Notes: a model not told the origin generated them from the letters alone. A stretch of 32,269 bases of DNA from Massilia sp. Root335 (GCF_001425685.1 NZ_LMCY01000033.1:198186-230454); one strand, 5' to 3'. Counted from the stretch's first letter, positions 1-7,561 are shown. A program made the numbers and translations.

Positions 1-640
1 GACCTGCACGAGCGCAGGCGGTTCGGCGATCGGCGTGGACAGCTATTACCACGGCGTGATGACGGATGTGATCGGCAACGTCGTCAACGACATCGGCCCG
101 GCCGGCTGCACGTATGTCCAGGGCATCTATTTCAGCACCTCGGGCTCGATCAAGAACAACCTGGTCTACCGCGTGGGCGCGGTGGCGATCCACCTGTGGC
201 ACGACGCCAATAACGTGGTCATCACCAACAACACGGCAACGGCATCGAACTTCGGCATGGTGATCGGCGGCGGCGACTTCTATTACACGACGGCCGGTGC
301 GAACAATGTGTTCGTCGCGAACAACATCGTGTACGACAACAAGTACGGCATCTCGGAGCAGGGCGTGACCGGCAAGCAGAACGTGTACAAGAACAATCTC
401 GTGACCAAGAACTCGACGTACAACATTTCGCTGCGCAATGGCCTCGTCGCCACCGCGACGGTCAGTTCGGACCCGCTGTTCAAGGGCTATTCGCGCACCG
501 CGACGACGCCCGACTTCCACCTGACCACCAGCTCGCCGGCAATCGGCCGCGGTATCGCGACGAACGCCTACCCGACCGACCTGGACGGCAAGCCCCGTAA
601 CGCCACCACGGGTTACGACATCGGCGCCTACCAGCACTGA
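1..640 (+). CDS. Right-handed beta-helix protein, C-terminal part (5' end outside window)
   Basis: The reading frame is open from the first bases of the window, so this is the C-terminal part (about 212 residues) of a longer protein whose start lies upstream. It shows repeated short strands rich in Asn, Val and Gly (for example NNLVYRVGAVAIHLWHDANN and VFVANNIVYDNKYGI), the usual ladder of a right-handed parallel beta-helix as in pectate-lyase-like proteins. The end, with DFHLTTSSPAIGRG, a DLDGKPR segment and the final DIGAYQH, matches the 'choice-of-anchor Q' type terminus common in secreted polysaccharide-binding or -cleaving proteins. A carbohydrate-related extracellular role fits the CAZyme cluster further along, but no catalytic residues can be assigned. 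A hairpin terminator follows the stop. Confidence 0.75.
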   Translation, partial: TCTSAGGSAIGVDSYYHGVMTDVIGNVVNDIGPAGCTYVQGIYFSTSGSIKNNLVYRVGAVAIHLWHDANNVVITNNTATASNFGMVIGGGDFYYTTAGANNVFVANNIVYDNKYGISEQGVTGKQNVYKNNLVTKNSTYNISLRNGLVATATVSSDPLFKGYSRTATTPDFHLTTSSPAIGRGIATNAYPTDLDGKPRNATTGYDIGAYQH

Positions 641-681
641 TCCGGTCGTGCCCCTGGACTCTCCGGGGGCGACGCAAGCGG

Positions 682-719
682 CGGCCCGCATGCCTTCCGG
701 TGTGCGGGCCGTTTGCTTT
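682..719. terminator. Hairpin terminator between convergent genes
   Basis: The inverted repeat CGGCCCGCA (682-690) / TGCGGGCCG (703-711) has a 12-base loop and is followed by TTTGCTTT on the plus strand. It sits between the convergent beta-helix gene and the SRAP gene and could end transcription from the left; the minus-strand side has no clear T-tract. Confidence 0.6.
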
Positions 720-734
720 GGATCGGTCGATGCT

Positions 735-1406
735 TCAATCGTCCAGGGGCGTGGTGATGCCTGGCCCGTCCGCCCCGGCCCGGTTCACGGCCGTGCTGAC
801 CTTGTACCAGTCGAAGGCGTCGGCCGGCACGGCGGCATGGCGCGCCAGCTCGATCGCCTGCTGGGGGGACAGGTCCGGATCGAGCCACAGCTTCGCGGCC
901 TCGGCGTCCAGCACGACGGGGCGGCGGTCGTGGATGTCCAGCATGCCGCCGGACGCGTCGTCCGTGACGATGACGAAGCCCGCTTCCGCCCGGTTTTCGG
1001 CGAACGGGCCGAAGTTGGCAACGGCCAGCATGAACAACGGTTGATGATCCTTGCGGTGGATGTGCCAGGGTTGCTTGTGACCCTTTTCTCCCGTCCATTC
1101 GTACCAGCCTTCGGCCGGCACGACACCGCGCCCGTTCTTGACGAGCCGCGACCAATAGCGGTTGGCCAGTTTTTCCAGGCGCGCATTGATCACGATCGGC
1201 ACCTTGCCCTCGGCCCATTTGGCGCGATAGCTCCAGAACACATCGTCCACGCGGTGCTCGCCGTCCTGCACGTGCATGACGGGCCGATAGGTGCCCGGCG
1301 CCGCGTTCGGCGTCGGCCTCGACTCGCTGTCGAGCACGGCGTCGGTCCAGCCGATCAGGTTGGCGTAATGGCGCGCCGTCTGGCTTTGGTCAAATCGTCC
1401 ACACAT
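735..1406 (-). CDS. SOS response-associated peptidase (SRAP; YedK/HMCES family)
   Basis: A 223-residue protein with the SRAP fold, close to the length of E. coli YedK (about 222). This family senses abasic sites in single-stranded DNA and forms a thiazolidine crosslink to them through the amino group and thiol of Cys2, which is exposed after Met removal. The sequence begins MCGRF, the invariant N-terminus. Other active-site residues are visible: Asn74 in VINARLE, Glu103 in PAEGWYEW and His159 in DIHDRRPVVL. It is a single gene, convergent with the beta-helix gene and divergent from the RHS-like remnant. There is no clear Shine-Dalgarno sequence before the ATG at 1406; a TACCAT element just upstream could give a leaderless message. 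Assignment to the family is secure. Confidence 0.95.
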   Translation of the reverse strand: MCGRFDQSQTARHYANLIGWTDAVLDSESRPTPNAAPGTYRPVMHVQDGEHRVDDVFWSYRAKWAEGKVPIVINARLEKLANRYWSRLVKNGRGVVPAEGWYEWTGEKGHKQPWHIHRKDHQPLFMLAVANFGPFAENRAEAGFVIVTDDASGGMLDIHDRRPVVLDAEAAKLWLDPDLSPQQAIELARHAAVPADAFDWYKVSTAVNRAGADGPGITTPLDD

Positions 1407-1617
1407 GGGACGATGGTAGCGCAGATGGGCGACGGCGGTCGTCCGTTAGGGCGGTCCATATCGCCGTCGCCGAAATATTTTGTGTCTCCCCCCTAAACAA
1501 TTTCCAGAACGCACGGATACCTTGTGATCGGCGGTGGGCCGGCTCGACCTGGGCGCCCACCGCCCAACAACACCAACAAGCCTGTTGCGGCAGGCGTCTA
1601 CACAAGGGATGGCGGCG

Positions 1618-2205
1618 ATGGTTGCGATTACTGGCGGGCAGGGTCTTGGAGTGAACCTGGGTTTGGCGGGCGTGTTGGGCGACCGCGGACTGGTGGGGCA
1701 GGCACAGGCGGGCCGCAACGGCCAGCGGGTGTATGTGAACGGCAGCACCGGGAACCTCGTCGTGCAGACCCAGGACGAACAACTGTTCGACCACGGCCTG
1801 GACCTGGGTGTCGTGCGCACCTATAACAGCCAGGGCCAGCTGGACGCCAACGCCACCGACAACGCCAGCACCGGCCTGTACGCGCGGCGCATCGAGCTGG
1901 CCGAGGGGGAACTCGGCGGCTACGGCAGCACGTTGCGCCGCACGGCGCGCGACGGCACGCAGACCGCCTGACGGGCGTGGTCGTCGATCTCAGCCCGGAA
2001 GACAACAGTGTGGCCGACGGCCAGGTGTACCGCACCGATTACCGCTATGACGGCGACAGCCTGCGCCTCGCGTCGATCGCCCAGAGCGACGGCGGCTCGC
2101 TGGCATTCTCGTGTGTCGAGCAGGATGGCGTGTACCGGATCGCCGCGGTGTCCGAGGGCGGCGCCAGCAATCCGGATGGCAGCTACAACATCGCCATCAC
2201 CGGAT
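1618..2205 (+). pseudogene. RHS/YD-repeat-type giant protein, N-terminal fragment with frameshift
   Basis: The first frame reads MVAITGGQGLGVNLGLAGVL, followed by GRNGQRVYVNGSTGNLVVQ and LGVVRTYNSQG. From memory this is the usual N-terminus of very large RHS-like or LysM-containing surface proteins in Oxalobacteraceae, which run to thousands of residues. Here the frame stops at 1971. The homologous reading resumes in another frame (from about 1960: VVDLSPEDNSVADGQVYRTD, then YDGDSLRLASIAQSDGGSLA) and is recognisable to about 2205 (NIAITG), after which all similarity stops. I chose the ATG at 1618 because AAGGG lies 9 bases before it; an ATG at 1609 is the alternative. At least one indel near 1955-1970 and loss of the remainder make this a relic. 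An assembly error could explain the indel but not the truncation. Confidence 0.65.
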
Positions 2206-2380
2206 GCTCCTTGGTCGTATGGGGCAGGTGGCCCGCGCCGTGCCTCCGACGCTTTGTAAGCAGGGCGAGACGACCTGTTTTCGTGCCAACTCAAGGGATC
2301 GCGATTGGTGTTGGTCTGCCGCAGCGGCGCTGTCGTGGGGCTGAAAACCCGCTGCATCGTGCATCCTGGCTCCAATAGAG
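2203..2380. other. Noncoding stretch after RHS truncation; possible insertion-element end
   Basis: Immediately after the RHS-like homology ends, about 175 bases show no convincing coding frame but contain short stem-forming segments: GCCGC-A-GCGGC near 2320, and GGG/CCC around CTGAAAA near 2340. The layout resembles, in my memory, the noncoding end that precedes IS110-family transposase genes and encodes their bridge RNA. No transposase follows, so if this is correct only a solo end or scar remains. This is a weak call based on general resemblance. Confidence 0.25.
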
Positions 2381-2678
2381 GATCGGTACGCAAAAGGAGC
2401 TTGAACTGGTTTTCCCTGAACAGATGGAGGATTCGGTGTCAAAATTCGAGGGTGTATCGCGCCGGGGAGCAGGCGCGTGTATTAATTTCTCTCGATTTCA
2501 AGATCGGAGAGGTCGCCTATTCAGTAGAGGATTCGTACTCGGAGCGGACGAAGCAGGGTATACCGCGGTGAAAGTGGTCGTCGGCCGCAAGGAAACGAGT
2601 CTTTCTTGCCGCGGCAATGCGACGGTCGGTTCGGAGTTCGAAATGATCTCCCAGGAGTTGGACCAACTTCAAAAATGA
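2380..2678 (+). pseudogene. Remnant of an unrecognised small protein, frameshifted
   Basis: Two overlapping frames each carry half of what looks like one protein tail. One frame to 2571 contains VLISLDFKIGEVAYSVEDSY. The other, ending at 2678, contains GYTAVKVVVGRKETSLSCRG and ends in SQELDQLQK. Joining them near 2545-2565 gives a plausible continuous segment of about 75 residues. There is no clear start codon with a ribosome binding site. I do not recognise the family. It lies between the RHS relic and the hypothetical secreted protein and adds to the degraded look of this region. Confidence 0.35.
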
Positions 2679-2857
2679 AAAGGGCGGACAGTATCTTAAG
2701 AAATCAATCCGTGGCGCTCACATGACGTCAGGCGGATGGTACAGGTGCTGGCCGGGCTCGATCGAGATCAAGCCGCGCCCGAGCCGCGCTGCGTACAGCG
2801 TTGTTGTGGTCGCCAGCTCAGCTCCCTCTAACCTGATAACAATCGGAGATAACGAAC
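2679..2857. other. Intergenic spacer, no gene seen
   Basis: About 180 bases between the remnant and the next gene. No open frame here has convincing codon use or a ribosome binding site. I see no clear promoter hexamers or terminator. The last 15 bases hold the Shine-Dalgarno sequence GGAG (2845-2848) of the downstream gene. Confidence 0.4.
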
Positions 2858-3955
2858 TTGATCAAACCAAGGATTTTTTCACGACTGTTGATCGTTTTTA
2901 TCGCTGCACTGCACGGCTTGGGTTCGGCGACGCCACTGGGGACGTCGCCGCAAGGCCTCTGGACCGGAACGCTCGGTAATAATGAGATCGTTGCGTGTTT
3001 CGACCGGCGTGGTGAGAATGAAAGGCCGCATGGAAGCTATTACTATGCTCGATATTTGCGCCCGATTTCCCTCACACCGCAGGCCGGTAAGGGCGAGTGG
3101 ACCGAAGGCCCGGATGCAAGCTGGATACTGACCTCCATCGACGATACCCAGCTTAACGGCGTATGGCGCCGGAGCGATGGCCACGGGGATTTACCCGTAC
3201 ATCTGAGTCGTTTGTCCGGTACGAGCGCACGTCACGGTTGCGGTAGTGACTTGTATAACCTTCCTTTAGAAAGGGAAGCCCTTCGGGTTGCGATTGGGCC
3301 GATCAAGTATTTCGGACAAAAGCGCTACCGGCCAATCTCGATTGCCGGCGTCCAGTTGATCGAGTTGGTCGATAAAGGGCTTGGCATCGCAGCGATCAAC
3401 CGGCAACTCCGTGCTGAACTGCCGGGTGGCGATGGCGATGTCAGGGCGCTGCGCGAGCAGTTGCGGGAACTCGTCAAGACGCAGGGCCGCTACGTGTTCG
3501 ACACGGTCAGCGCCGAGCCGATCGAATGGAACGACCGGTTGGTCACAATCCAATTGCACCGGGATTTCGCAGGCGAAGGAGCGGCTGGCGCCGAAAATGG
3601 ATTTCGTACCTGGAACGTCGTGAGCGGCGCCGAAATCGATCCGTGGCGCTGGCTTGGTGGCGCGTCCGGGCGTAGCGCCGATTTGTCGCTTCCTGTGATA
3701 CGCAGGACGGGCGTGTTGTCCGCGAAGTTGAAGAGTTACCTGATGAAGGTTGCTCATGTAGGTAGCGAGTGTCGCGCTGTGTACGATGAATCTTCGGTCG
3801 CCGGAATTCACGTTAGCGAAATCGGCGTCGAGTTCCTGCTGGGAAATACGTTTCATCCGGAATGCATGCAGAACGTGCTCGTTTCGCCTGAGGCAATGCA
3901 GCCGTTTTTGAATACGGAAGGGAAATCCGGATTCCGATGGCTGACCAAAAGATAG
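2858..3955 (+). CDS. Hypothetical exported protein
   Basis: This 365-residue protein starts at a TTG with GGAG nine bases upstream. The N-terminus (MIKPRIFSRLLIVFIAALHG, then LGSATP) is a typical Sec signal peptide with cleavage likely near residue 24, so it should act outside the cytoplasm. The mature part opens with a beta-rich segment, GLWTGTLGNNEIVACFDRRG, then GSYYYARYLRPISL and GEWTEG, a pattern I associate with secreted uncharacterised proteins that form small families in this group. Four cysteines are spread through the mature chain. No catalytic motif is recognisable. GC content is below that of the flanking operons. It may have belonged with the overlapping downstream frame at 3937, but the function is unknown. 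Confidence 0.65.
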   Translation: MIKPRIFSRLLIVFIAALHGLGSATPLGTSPQGLWTGTLGNNEIVACFDRRGENERPHGSYYYARYLRPISLTPQAGKGEWTEGPDASWILTSIDDTQLNGVWRRSDGHGDLPVHLSRLSGTSARHGCGSDLYNLPLEREALRVAIGPIKYFGQKRYRPISIAGVQLIELVDKGLGIAAINRQLRAELPGGDGDVRALREQLRELVKTQGRYVFDTVSAEPIEWNDRLVTIQLHRDFAGEGAAGAENGFRTWNVVSGAEIDPWRWLGGASGRSADLSLPVIRRTGVLSAKLKSYLMKVAHVGSECRAVYDESSVAGIHVSEIGVEFLLGNTFHPECMQNVLVSPEAMQPFLNTEGKSGFRWLTKR

Positions 3956-4352
3956 TGCCGGATCTCGTCTGTATAATCGACATGGTGTGCTTGGGACGGT
4001 TTGCGACCAGCGCCCAAGCGAACGCTGCCAATTCCTTGCGCGCGCCGAACGAAGACGTGTTTTTCAATTTCCCGCTCAAGGACACGGTGCTGCAACAGGT
4101 GGGCGGGACGTTGACCCTGCTCGGCGAATTGATCGGCGTTCTCGACGTGGGAGCCGTAGCCACGCACGGCTATCGCGACCTTATTCTTGGTGGGCCGGGC
4201 TACTGTGGCAACCAGGTTTACCATTGGACCGGACGCGCCTACGCTTACGTCTGCAACGCGCCCGGCGACATGGACGCCAAACTGCGCCGCACGTGCACGG
4301 CTGCGCCGAGCAGGATCCGATGGTGCAGTGCGGGAAGGACACCCGACCATAA
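3937..4352 (+). pseudogene. Hypothetical protein with probable frameshift
   Basis: A frame begins at ATG 3937, overlapping the preceding gene by 19 bases (ATG 3982 is an alternative). It reads convincingly through SLRAPNEDVFFNFPLKDTVL, HGYRDLILGGPGYCGNQVYH and NAPGDMDAKLRRTCT at about 4299. The likely continuation, CAEQDPMVQCGKDTRP followed by a stop at 4352, lies in another frame. The original frame runs on to 4554 with a tail of unnatural look. A single extra base near 4300-4306 would explain this. The paired cysteines (GYCGN, YVCNA, RTCT, CAEQ, VQCG) suggest a small disulfide-bonded exported protein. I do not recognise the family. It could be intact if the long tail is genuine, which I think less likely. 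Confidence 0.45.
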
Positions 4353-4354
4353 TC

Positions 4355-4799
4355 GTATCCATTTGGTGATGAACCTGACAGAAGGCGATACCGCGTTTAC
4401 GAAGGACGAGGCGAGATACTGGTTCTGGAGGGATTCAAGGGCTCGAAAAAGTGACTCTGGTTTCAAGGGGGCACGGGCTTCGGTTTGCAGCAAGTTATCT
4501 TTGCCGTTTTTGACTACAAGCCTAAATTCATTGTTCAATTCGGCATCGCTTTGAGATTCGATGTAATCGAGGATGTCGTGACGCAGTGTTGGCGTACGCC
4601 CCCGCAGTCCCGGGCACACCCGGTGACCGTGAATGCCAACCCGAGTATTTCACGAGCAAGAACAGGAGAATCGAAGTCTATTCGTCTGAAAGATATCGCG
4701 CATATCTTGAGTAAGACAAAAGCATTGTTCGATAAGCATTGCTTTCCATTTTCGATCTGGTCAATAAACGAAAAGTTGAATATATAATATAAATAGATA
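4355..4799. other. Low-GC stretch without a supported gene
   Basis: About 445 bases between the frameshifted hypothetical gene and the DUF4304-like gene. Both strands have open frames of about 100 codons (plus 4485-4787; minus 4245-4619), but none has a good ribosome binding site and they overlap each other. The plus frame contains VIFAVFDYKPKFIVQFGI, so decayed coding sequence is possible. The last 60 bases are very AT-rich (AATATATAATATAAATAG at 4779-4796) and may hold the promoter of the next gene. Confidence 0.4.
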
Positions 4800-5441
4800 A
4801 TGAACAAGGTCGAGGTCAATAAGGCGGTATACGACGGTCTAGCGAAAATTCTTGTCCCAGCCGGTTTCAAGGGAAGGGAATCCGACTGCCGGTTTATCCG
4901 TCGGACGGCGTCCGGTTTCCAAGACGTGGGCGCTCCGCTTCGGGATTACGATCCTGTGTTCGCATTCTCGGTGAATATCGGACTGCGGGTCGATGCGATC
5001 CAGGACGAGGCGAATCCTTTGTATCCGCTCGACTCACAGTACTGGGCCGACTCGTTTACCGTCCTGCTCAAACCTGTCTATTTCCTCGGAAGAGACCTGA
5101 AATTCGAGGTGCAGACCCCGGAAGAGATAGACCGTGCGACGAGCGAAATCAAGAGTCTGTTCGAAGACCACGTCTTTTCGTTTTTCGATTCCTGCCAGGA
5201 TCTCGCAACGGTGGAACGCTTGTTGAATCGGGATCCTGGCAAGCCGTGGATGGCGAATCGGCGAGATCACGCGATCAACGGCGTCATTGCAGCGGCCCTT
5301 TGCGCGCGGTCTGATTTCCCCGACATCGTCGCGCGCTATCGCCAGGAGTTCGTCGGATTTATCGAGCCCATAAGGAACCGGGTTGAGGCTGCCGTCGCCC
5401 ATGCGACTGCGAATATTCTGCCGAACCACATCGGCAAATGA
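4800..5441 (+). CDS. DUF4304-like hypothetical protein
   Basis: A 213-residue soluble protein with no signal peptide or membrane segment. Its architecture resembles DUF4304: an N-terminal helix with a 'GFKGRESDCRFIRR' segment (residues about 22-36), a central beta region with FAFSVNIGLRVD, and a helical C-terminal part with FFDSCQDLATVERLLN and a LCARSDFPDIVARY repeat-like helix. DUF4304 proteins are uncharacterised; several lie next to toxin loci and have been suggested as immunity proteins, which would fit the nearby RHS relic, but that is inference. The start at ATG 4800 is preceded by AT-rich sequence without a good Shine-Dalgarno. The gene ends about 50 bases before the point where the opposing fliR frame breaks off, so it lies at the edge of the inserted segment. 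Confidence 0.55.
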   Translation: MNKVEVNKAVYDGLAKILVPAGFKGRESDCRFIRRTASGFQDVGAPLRDYDPVFAFSVNIGLRVDAIQDEANPLYPLDSQYWADSFTVLLKPVYFLGRDLKFEVQTPEEIDRATSEIKSLFEDHVFSFFDSCQDLATVERLLNRDPGKPWMANRRDHAINGVIAAALCARSDFPDIVARYRQEFVGFIEPIRNRVEAAVAHATANILPNHIGK

Positions 5442-5489
5442 ATGATATTTTCTCAAAAAAAGAGGGTTCTGAACGTGATCGATGCGAGC

Positions 5490-5607
5490 GACAGCGCACC
5501 GGCAGGCCGAGCGGCTGCCAGAACGGCGCCAGCATGAGGACCGTCGCGAGGCGCAGTGCGCACGGCAGCACCCCAGTCACCCAGACTGTGGAAAAATCGG
5601 CACGCAT
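5490..5607 (-). pseudogene. fliR: Truncated flagellar/type III export protein FliR, N-terminal 38 residues
   Basis: Four bases after the fliQ stop, a minus-strand ATG at 5607 opens a frame reading FSTVWVTGVLPCALRLATVL and MLAPFWQPLGLPVR. This is the first membrane segment expected for FliR, an export-gate subunit of about 250-260 residues. After about residue 38 the frame continues in unrelated Arg/Ser-rich sequence to a stop at 5359, so homology ends near 5490. The fliQ-fliR order and spacing are the conserved ones. The truncation point coincides with the end of the low-GC island, suggesting that insertion or deletion removed the rest. Confidence 0.6.
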
Positions 5608-5611
5608 GGCG

Positions 5612-5878
5612 TCAGAAGTAGCCGGGGATGCCCGAGATCAGGTCGGTGGCGAGCAGCAGCAGCTTGCGCAGCATCCAGGAGCCGAACAGGGTCAGCGCGA
5701 GGACCGTGGCGATCAGTTTCGGGATGAAGGTCAGCGACATGTCCTGGACCTGCGTGACGACTTGCAGCACGCTCACCGCGAGGCCGACGATCAAGGTGCA
5801 GGCAAGTACCGGGGCACAGATGGCAACTGCTCCCCACAGCAATTGCGCCAGCAGATGCAGCGCGACATCCGAACTCAT
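5612..5878 (-). CDS. fliQ: Flagellar biosynthesis protein FliQ
   Basis: An 88-residue protein of normal FliQ length with two hydrophobic segments (about residues 13-36 and 52-75) joined by the family's conserved loop; VLQVVTQVQDMSLTFIPKLI is characteristic (compare AATQINEMTLSFIPK in other FliQ proteins). FliQ is an inner-membrane subunit of the FliPQR export gate of the flagellar type III secretion system. The start ATG at 5878 follows GGAGAG at a spacing of 6. A fliR stub follows, and no fliP can be read in the 170 bases upstream. With no other flagellar gene nearby, it is probably a leftover of a deleted operon, although the gene itself is intact. A non-flagellar export system is the alternative origin. 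Confidence 0.8.
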   Translation of the reverse strand: MSSDVALHLLAQLLWGAVAICAPVLACTLIVGLAVSVLQVVTQVQDMSLTFIPKLIATVLALTLFGSWMLRKLLLLATDLISGIPGYF

Positions 5879-6349
5879 GTTTCTCTCCAGGCCGTCGTGG
5901 TACGCGGCGTGCTCTTTCAGGGTTCCGGATCGTGCCCGGGTTTGGTCTAGTTATTATTGCGATGCGCGTTTGCACTGCCGTTCGACGGATCGTGCCGCGC
6001 TCGCCGGATTCATAAGAATGTCTTAAGTATAATAAAGTTTGATACAAAACAAGACATTTGCCCGCATTCTACAGACAGAAATTTGTCAAAAACTCACCAA
6101 TTGTTTCCACGCACGATTATTTCGATCTTTACAACGAGCGGATGAAAGAAAAGCCGTGTCCTCTAATTTTTGGAAACTTCACATTGATCTAAATCAGAGT
6201 AAGAGTAGATAAAAAATAAATGTTGCTGAAGTAGCGATGGGCGGTTTTTTTGCGCCGGAAACTGTGACAGACTTACCAGCCATTTCGTTGGGTAAATAGC
6301 TTCTGGTCACATTCCGCAGCAAGACCTCAACCTGAAGGACGCCATCGCG
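5879..6349. other. Divergent intergenic region upstream of the quinone-enzyme operon
   Basis: This 471-base gap has no supportable gene on either strand. The part from about 6010 to 6240 is markedly AT-rich compared with the operon. It contains TTAAGTATAATAAAG (6023-6037), with a TATAAT at 6028-6033 but no matching -35 element, and an FNR-like palindrome at 6184-6197. It is the most likely place for the promoter of the 6350-16097 operon. No fliP remnant was found next to fliQ. Confidence 0.6.
6184..6197. promoter_or_regulatory. FNR/Anr-like palindrome upstream of the oxidase operon
   Basis: TTGATCTAAATCAG matches the FNR/Anr consensus TTGAT-N4-ATCAA in 9 of 10 defined bases. It lies about 153 bases before the ATG at 6350 in AT-rich DNA. 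Oxygen-responsive control would make sense for an operon rich in O2-using oxidases, but one matching site by sequence is only suggestive. Confidence 0.35.
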
Positions 6350-7561
6350 ATGCCTGAAACGGACCCGAACAACTTCGACGTGATCGTGATCGGAGGCGGG
6401 CCGCTCGGCCTGTCGAGCGCCTACCACCTGAGCAAGCGCAAGGTCCGCACGCTCGTGCTGGAACAGTTCACTTACATCAACCAGTTGGGCAGCTCGGCCG
6501 GCGTGTCGCGCCAGTTCCGGATTCCCTATCCGGACGCGTACATGGTCAAGCTGGTCAAGCAATCCATGCCGTACTGGGATGAGCTGCAGGCGCTCACGCC
6601 CGTGCCGCTGCGGGACAAGGTCGGCACCTTGTGGTTCGGCGATCCCGCGGTGCAGTCGACCGAAGGCAATATCAAGGCGGCGGAGGCGGCCTTGCGCGAG
6701 CAGGACGTGTCCTATGTGTCCCTGACGCAGGCCGAGCTGGAGCAGCAGTACCACTTCCGCAACCTGCCGGAGAACTACGTCGGCCTGTTCCAGGAAGACG
6801 GCGCCAGCATCGACCTCAAGGCCACCCAGACAACCCTGTACGACTGGAACCGCGATTCGCCGTATGTCGAATTGCGGCAGGAGGCGCCAGCCACCCGGAT
6901 CCGCCATGTGCACGGCAAGTACGAAGTCACCACGCCGCAAGGGGTGTTCGTCGCCGAAAAACTGGTGCTGACGCCGGGCCCGTATGCCGACGACGTGTTC
7001 GCATTGCTCGATTTCGGCGTGGCCGCGACGTACTGGAGCATGGCCTCCGCGTTCTACCGGATCACCGATCCGGCCATCCGCTACCCGACGTGGTTCGTGT
7101 TCCAGAATCCGGTCGGCGACAACGGCAACCAGTTCTACGGCTTCCCCGAGGTCAGCTGGAACTATCCCGGTTATGTCCGCGTCGCGTCCGACTTCGTCAT
7201 GGCGCCGCTGGCGTCGCCCGACCAGCGCACGCCGGTGCCCAATCCGCGGGAGCTGGACTATACGGCCGACTGGGTCGGGCGCCACATGACGGGGCTGGAA
7301 CCGACGCCTTGCTACACCTCCACGTGCCTCGTCGCGCTCAGCAAGATCGCCAACAAGGAATTGCTGATCGACTTCGCGCCGCCGTCCGTGCCGAACCACC
7401 GGAACGTCGTCATCTGCACCACCGGCTGGGCGGGAAAATTCGTGCCGCTGATCGGCGCCATCCTGGCCGACCTGGCGCTGGACGGCCGCACGCGCTTCGA
7501 CATCTCCCACTTTGCGAACGGCAACCAATACTTCACCTCACGCAGGAAGAGCGACCAATGA
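6350..7561 (+). CDS. FAD-dependent oxidoreductase, monomeric sarcosine oxidase/MTOX-like (DAO family)
   Basis: A 403-residue DAO-fold flavoprotein of about the length of monomeric sarcosine oxidase (about 390). An N-terminal dinucleotide-binding motif (VIVIGGGPLGLSSAYHLS, residues 11-28) is followed by the acidic end of strand 2 (VLEQ). GSSAGVSRQFRIPY (47-60) corresponds to the sarcosine oxidase segment that packs against FAD. Cys321 in PCYTSTC lies where sarcosine oxidase carries its covalent FAD-linked Cys (CMYTNT segment), and GWAGKFVPLIG (359-369) is the usual FAD-contacting C-terminal motif. It should oxidise a secondary or primary amine with O2, giving an imine and H2O2; the substrate cannot be read. 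AAGGA precedes the ATG by 10 bases. It is the first gene of a seven-gene run and overlaps the next by 4 bases (ATGA). Confidence 0.85.
   Translation: MPETDPNNFDVIVIGGGPLGLSSAYHLSKRKVRTLVLEQFTYINQLGSSAGVSRQFRIPYPDAYMVKLVKQSMPYWDELQALTPVPLRDKVGTLWFGDPAVQSTEGNIKAAEAALREQDVSYVSLTQAELEQQYHFRNLPENYVGLFQEDGASIDLKATQTTLYDWNRDSPYVELRQEAPATRIRHVHGKYEVTTPQGVFVAEKLVLTPGPYADDVFALLDFGVAATYWSMASAFYRITDPAIRYPTWFVFQNPVGDNGNQFYGFPEVSWNYPGYVRVASDFVMAPLASPDQRTPVPNPRELDYTADWVGRHMTGLEPTPCYTSTCLVALSKIANKELLIDFAPPSVPNHRNVVICTTGWAGKFVPLIGAILADLALDGRTRFDISHFANGNQYFTSRRKSDQ

Noticed and set aside
4245..4619. Minus-strand frame of 124 codons in the island
   Set aside because: Part of it reads fairly naturally (DILDYIESQSDAELNNEF), but it overlaps the better-supported plus-strand frame, has no good ribosome site and its end runs into antisense sequence. 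Left as possible decayed coding sequence.
5577..6047. Minus-strand frame overlapping fliQ
   Set aside because: It runs in a different frame across the intact fliQ and shows no similarity to FliP or any family I know; composition is Arg/Pro-rich.
6631..7557. In-frame upstream extension of the amine oxidase gene, open from 6631
   Set aside because: This stretch is the alternate frame of the sarcosine-oxidase-like gene. The FAD motif begins right after the ATG at 7558, which has a ribosome site and an ATGA overlap.
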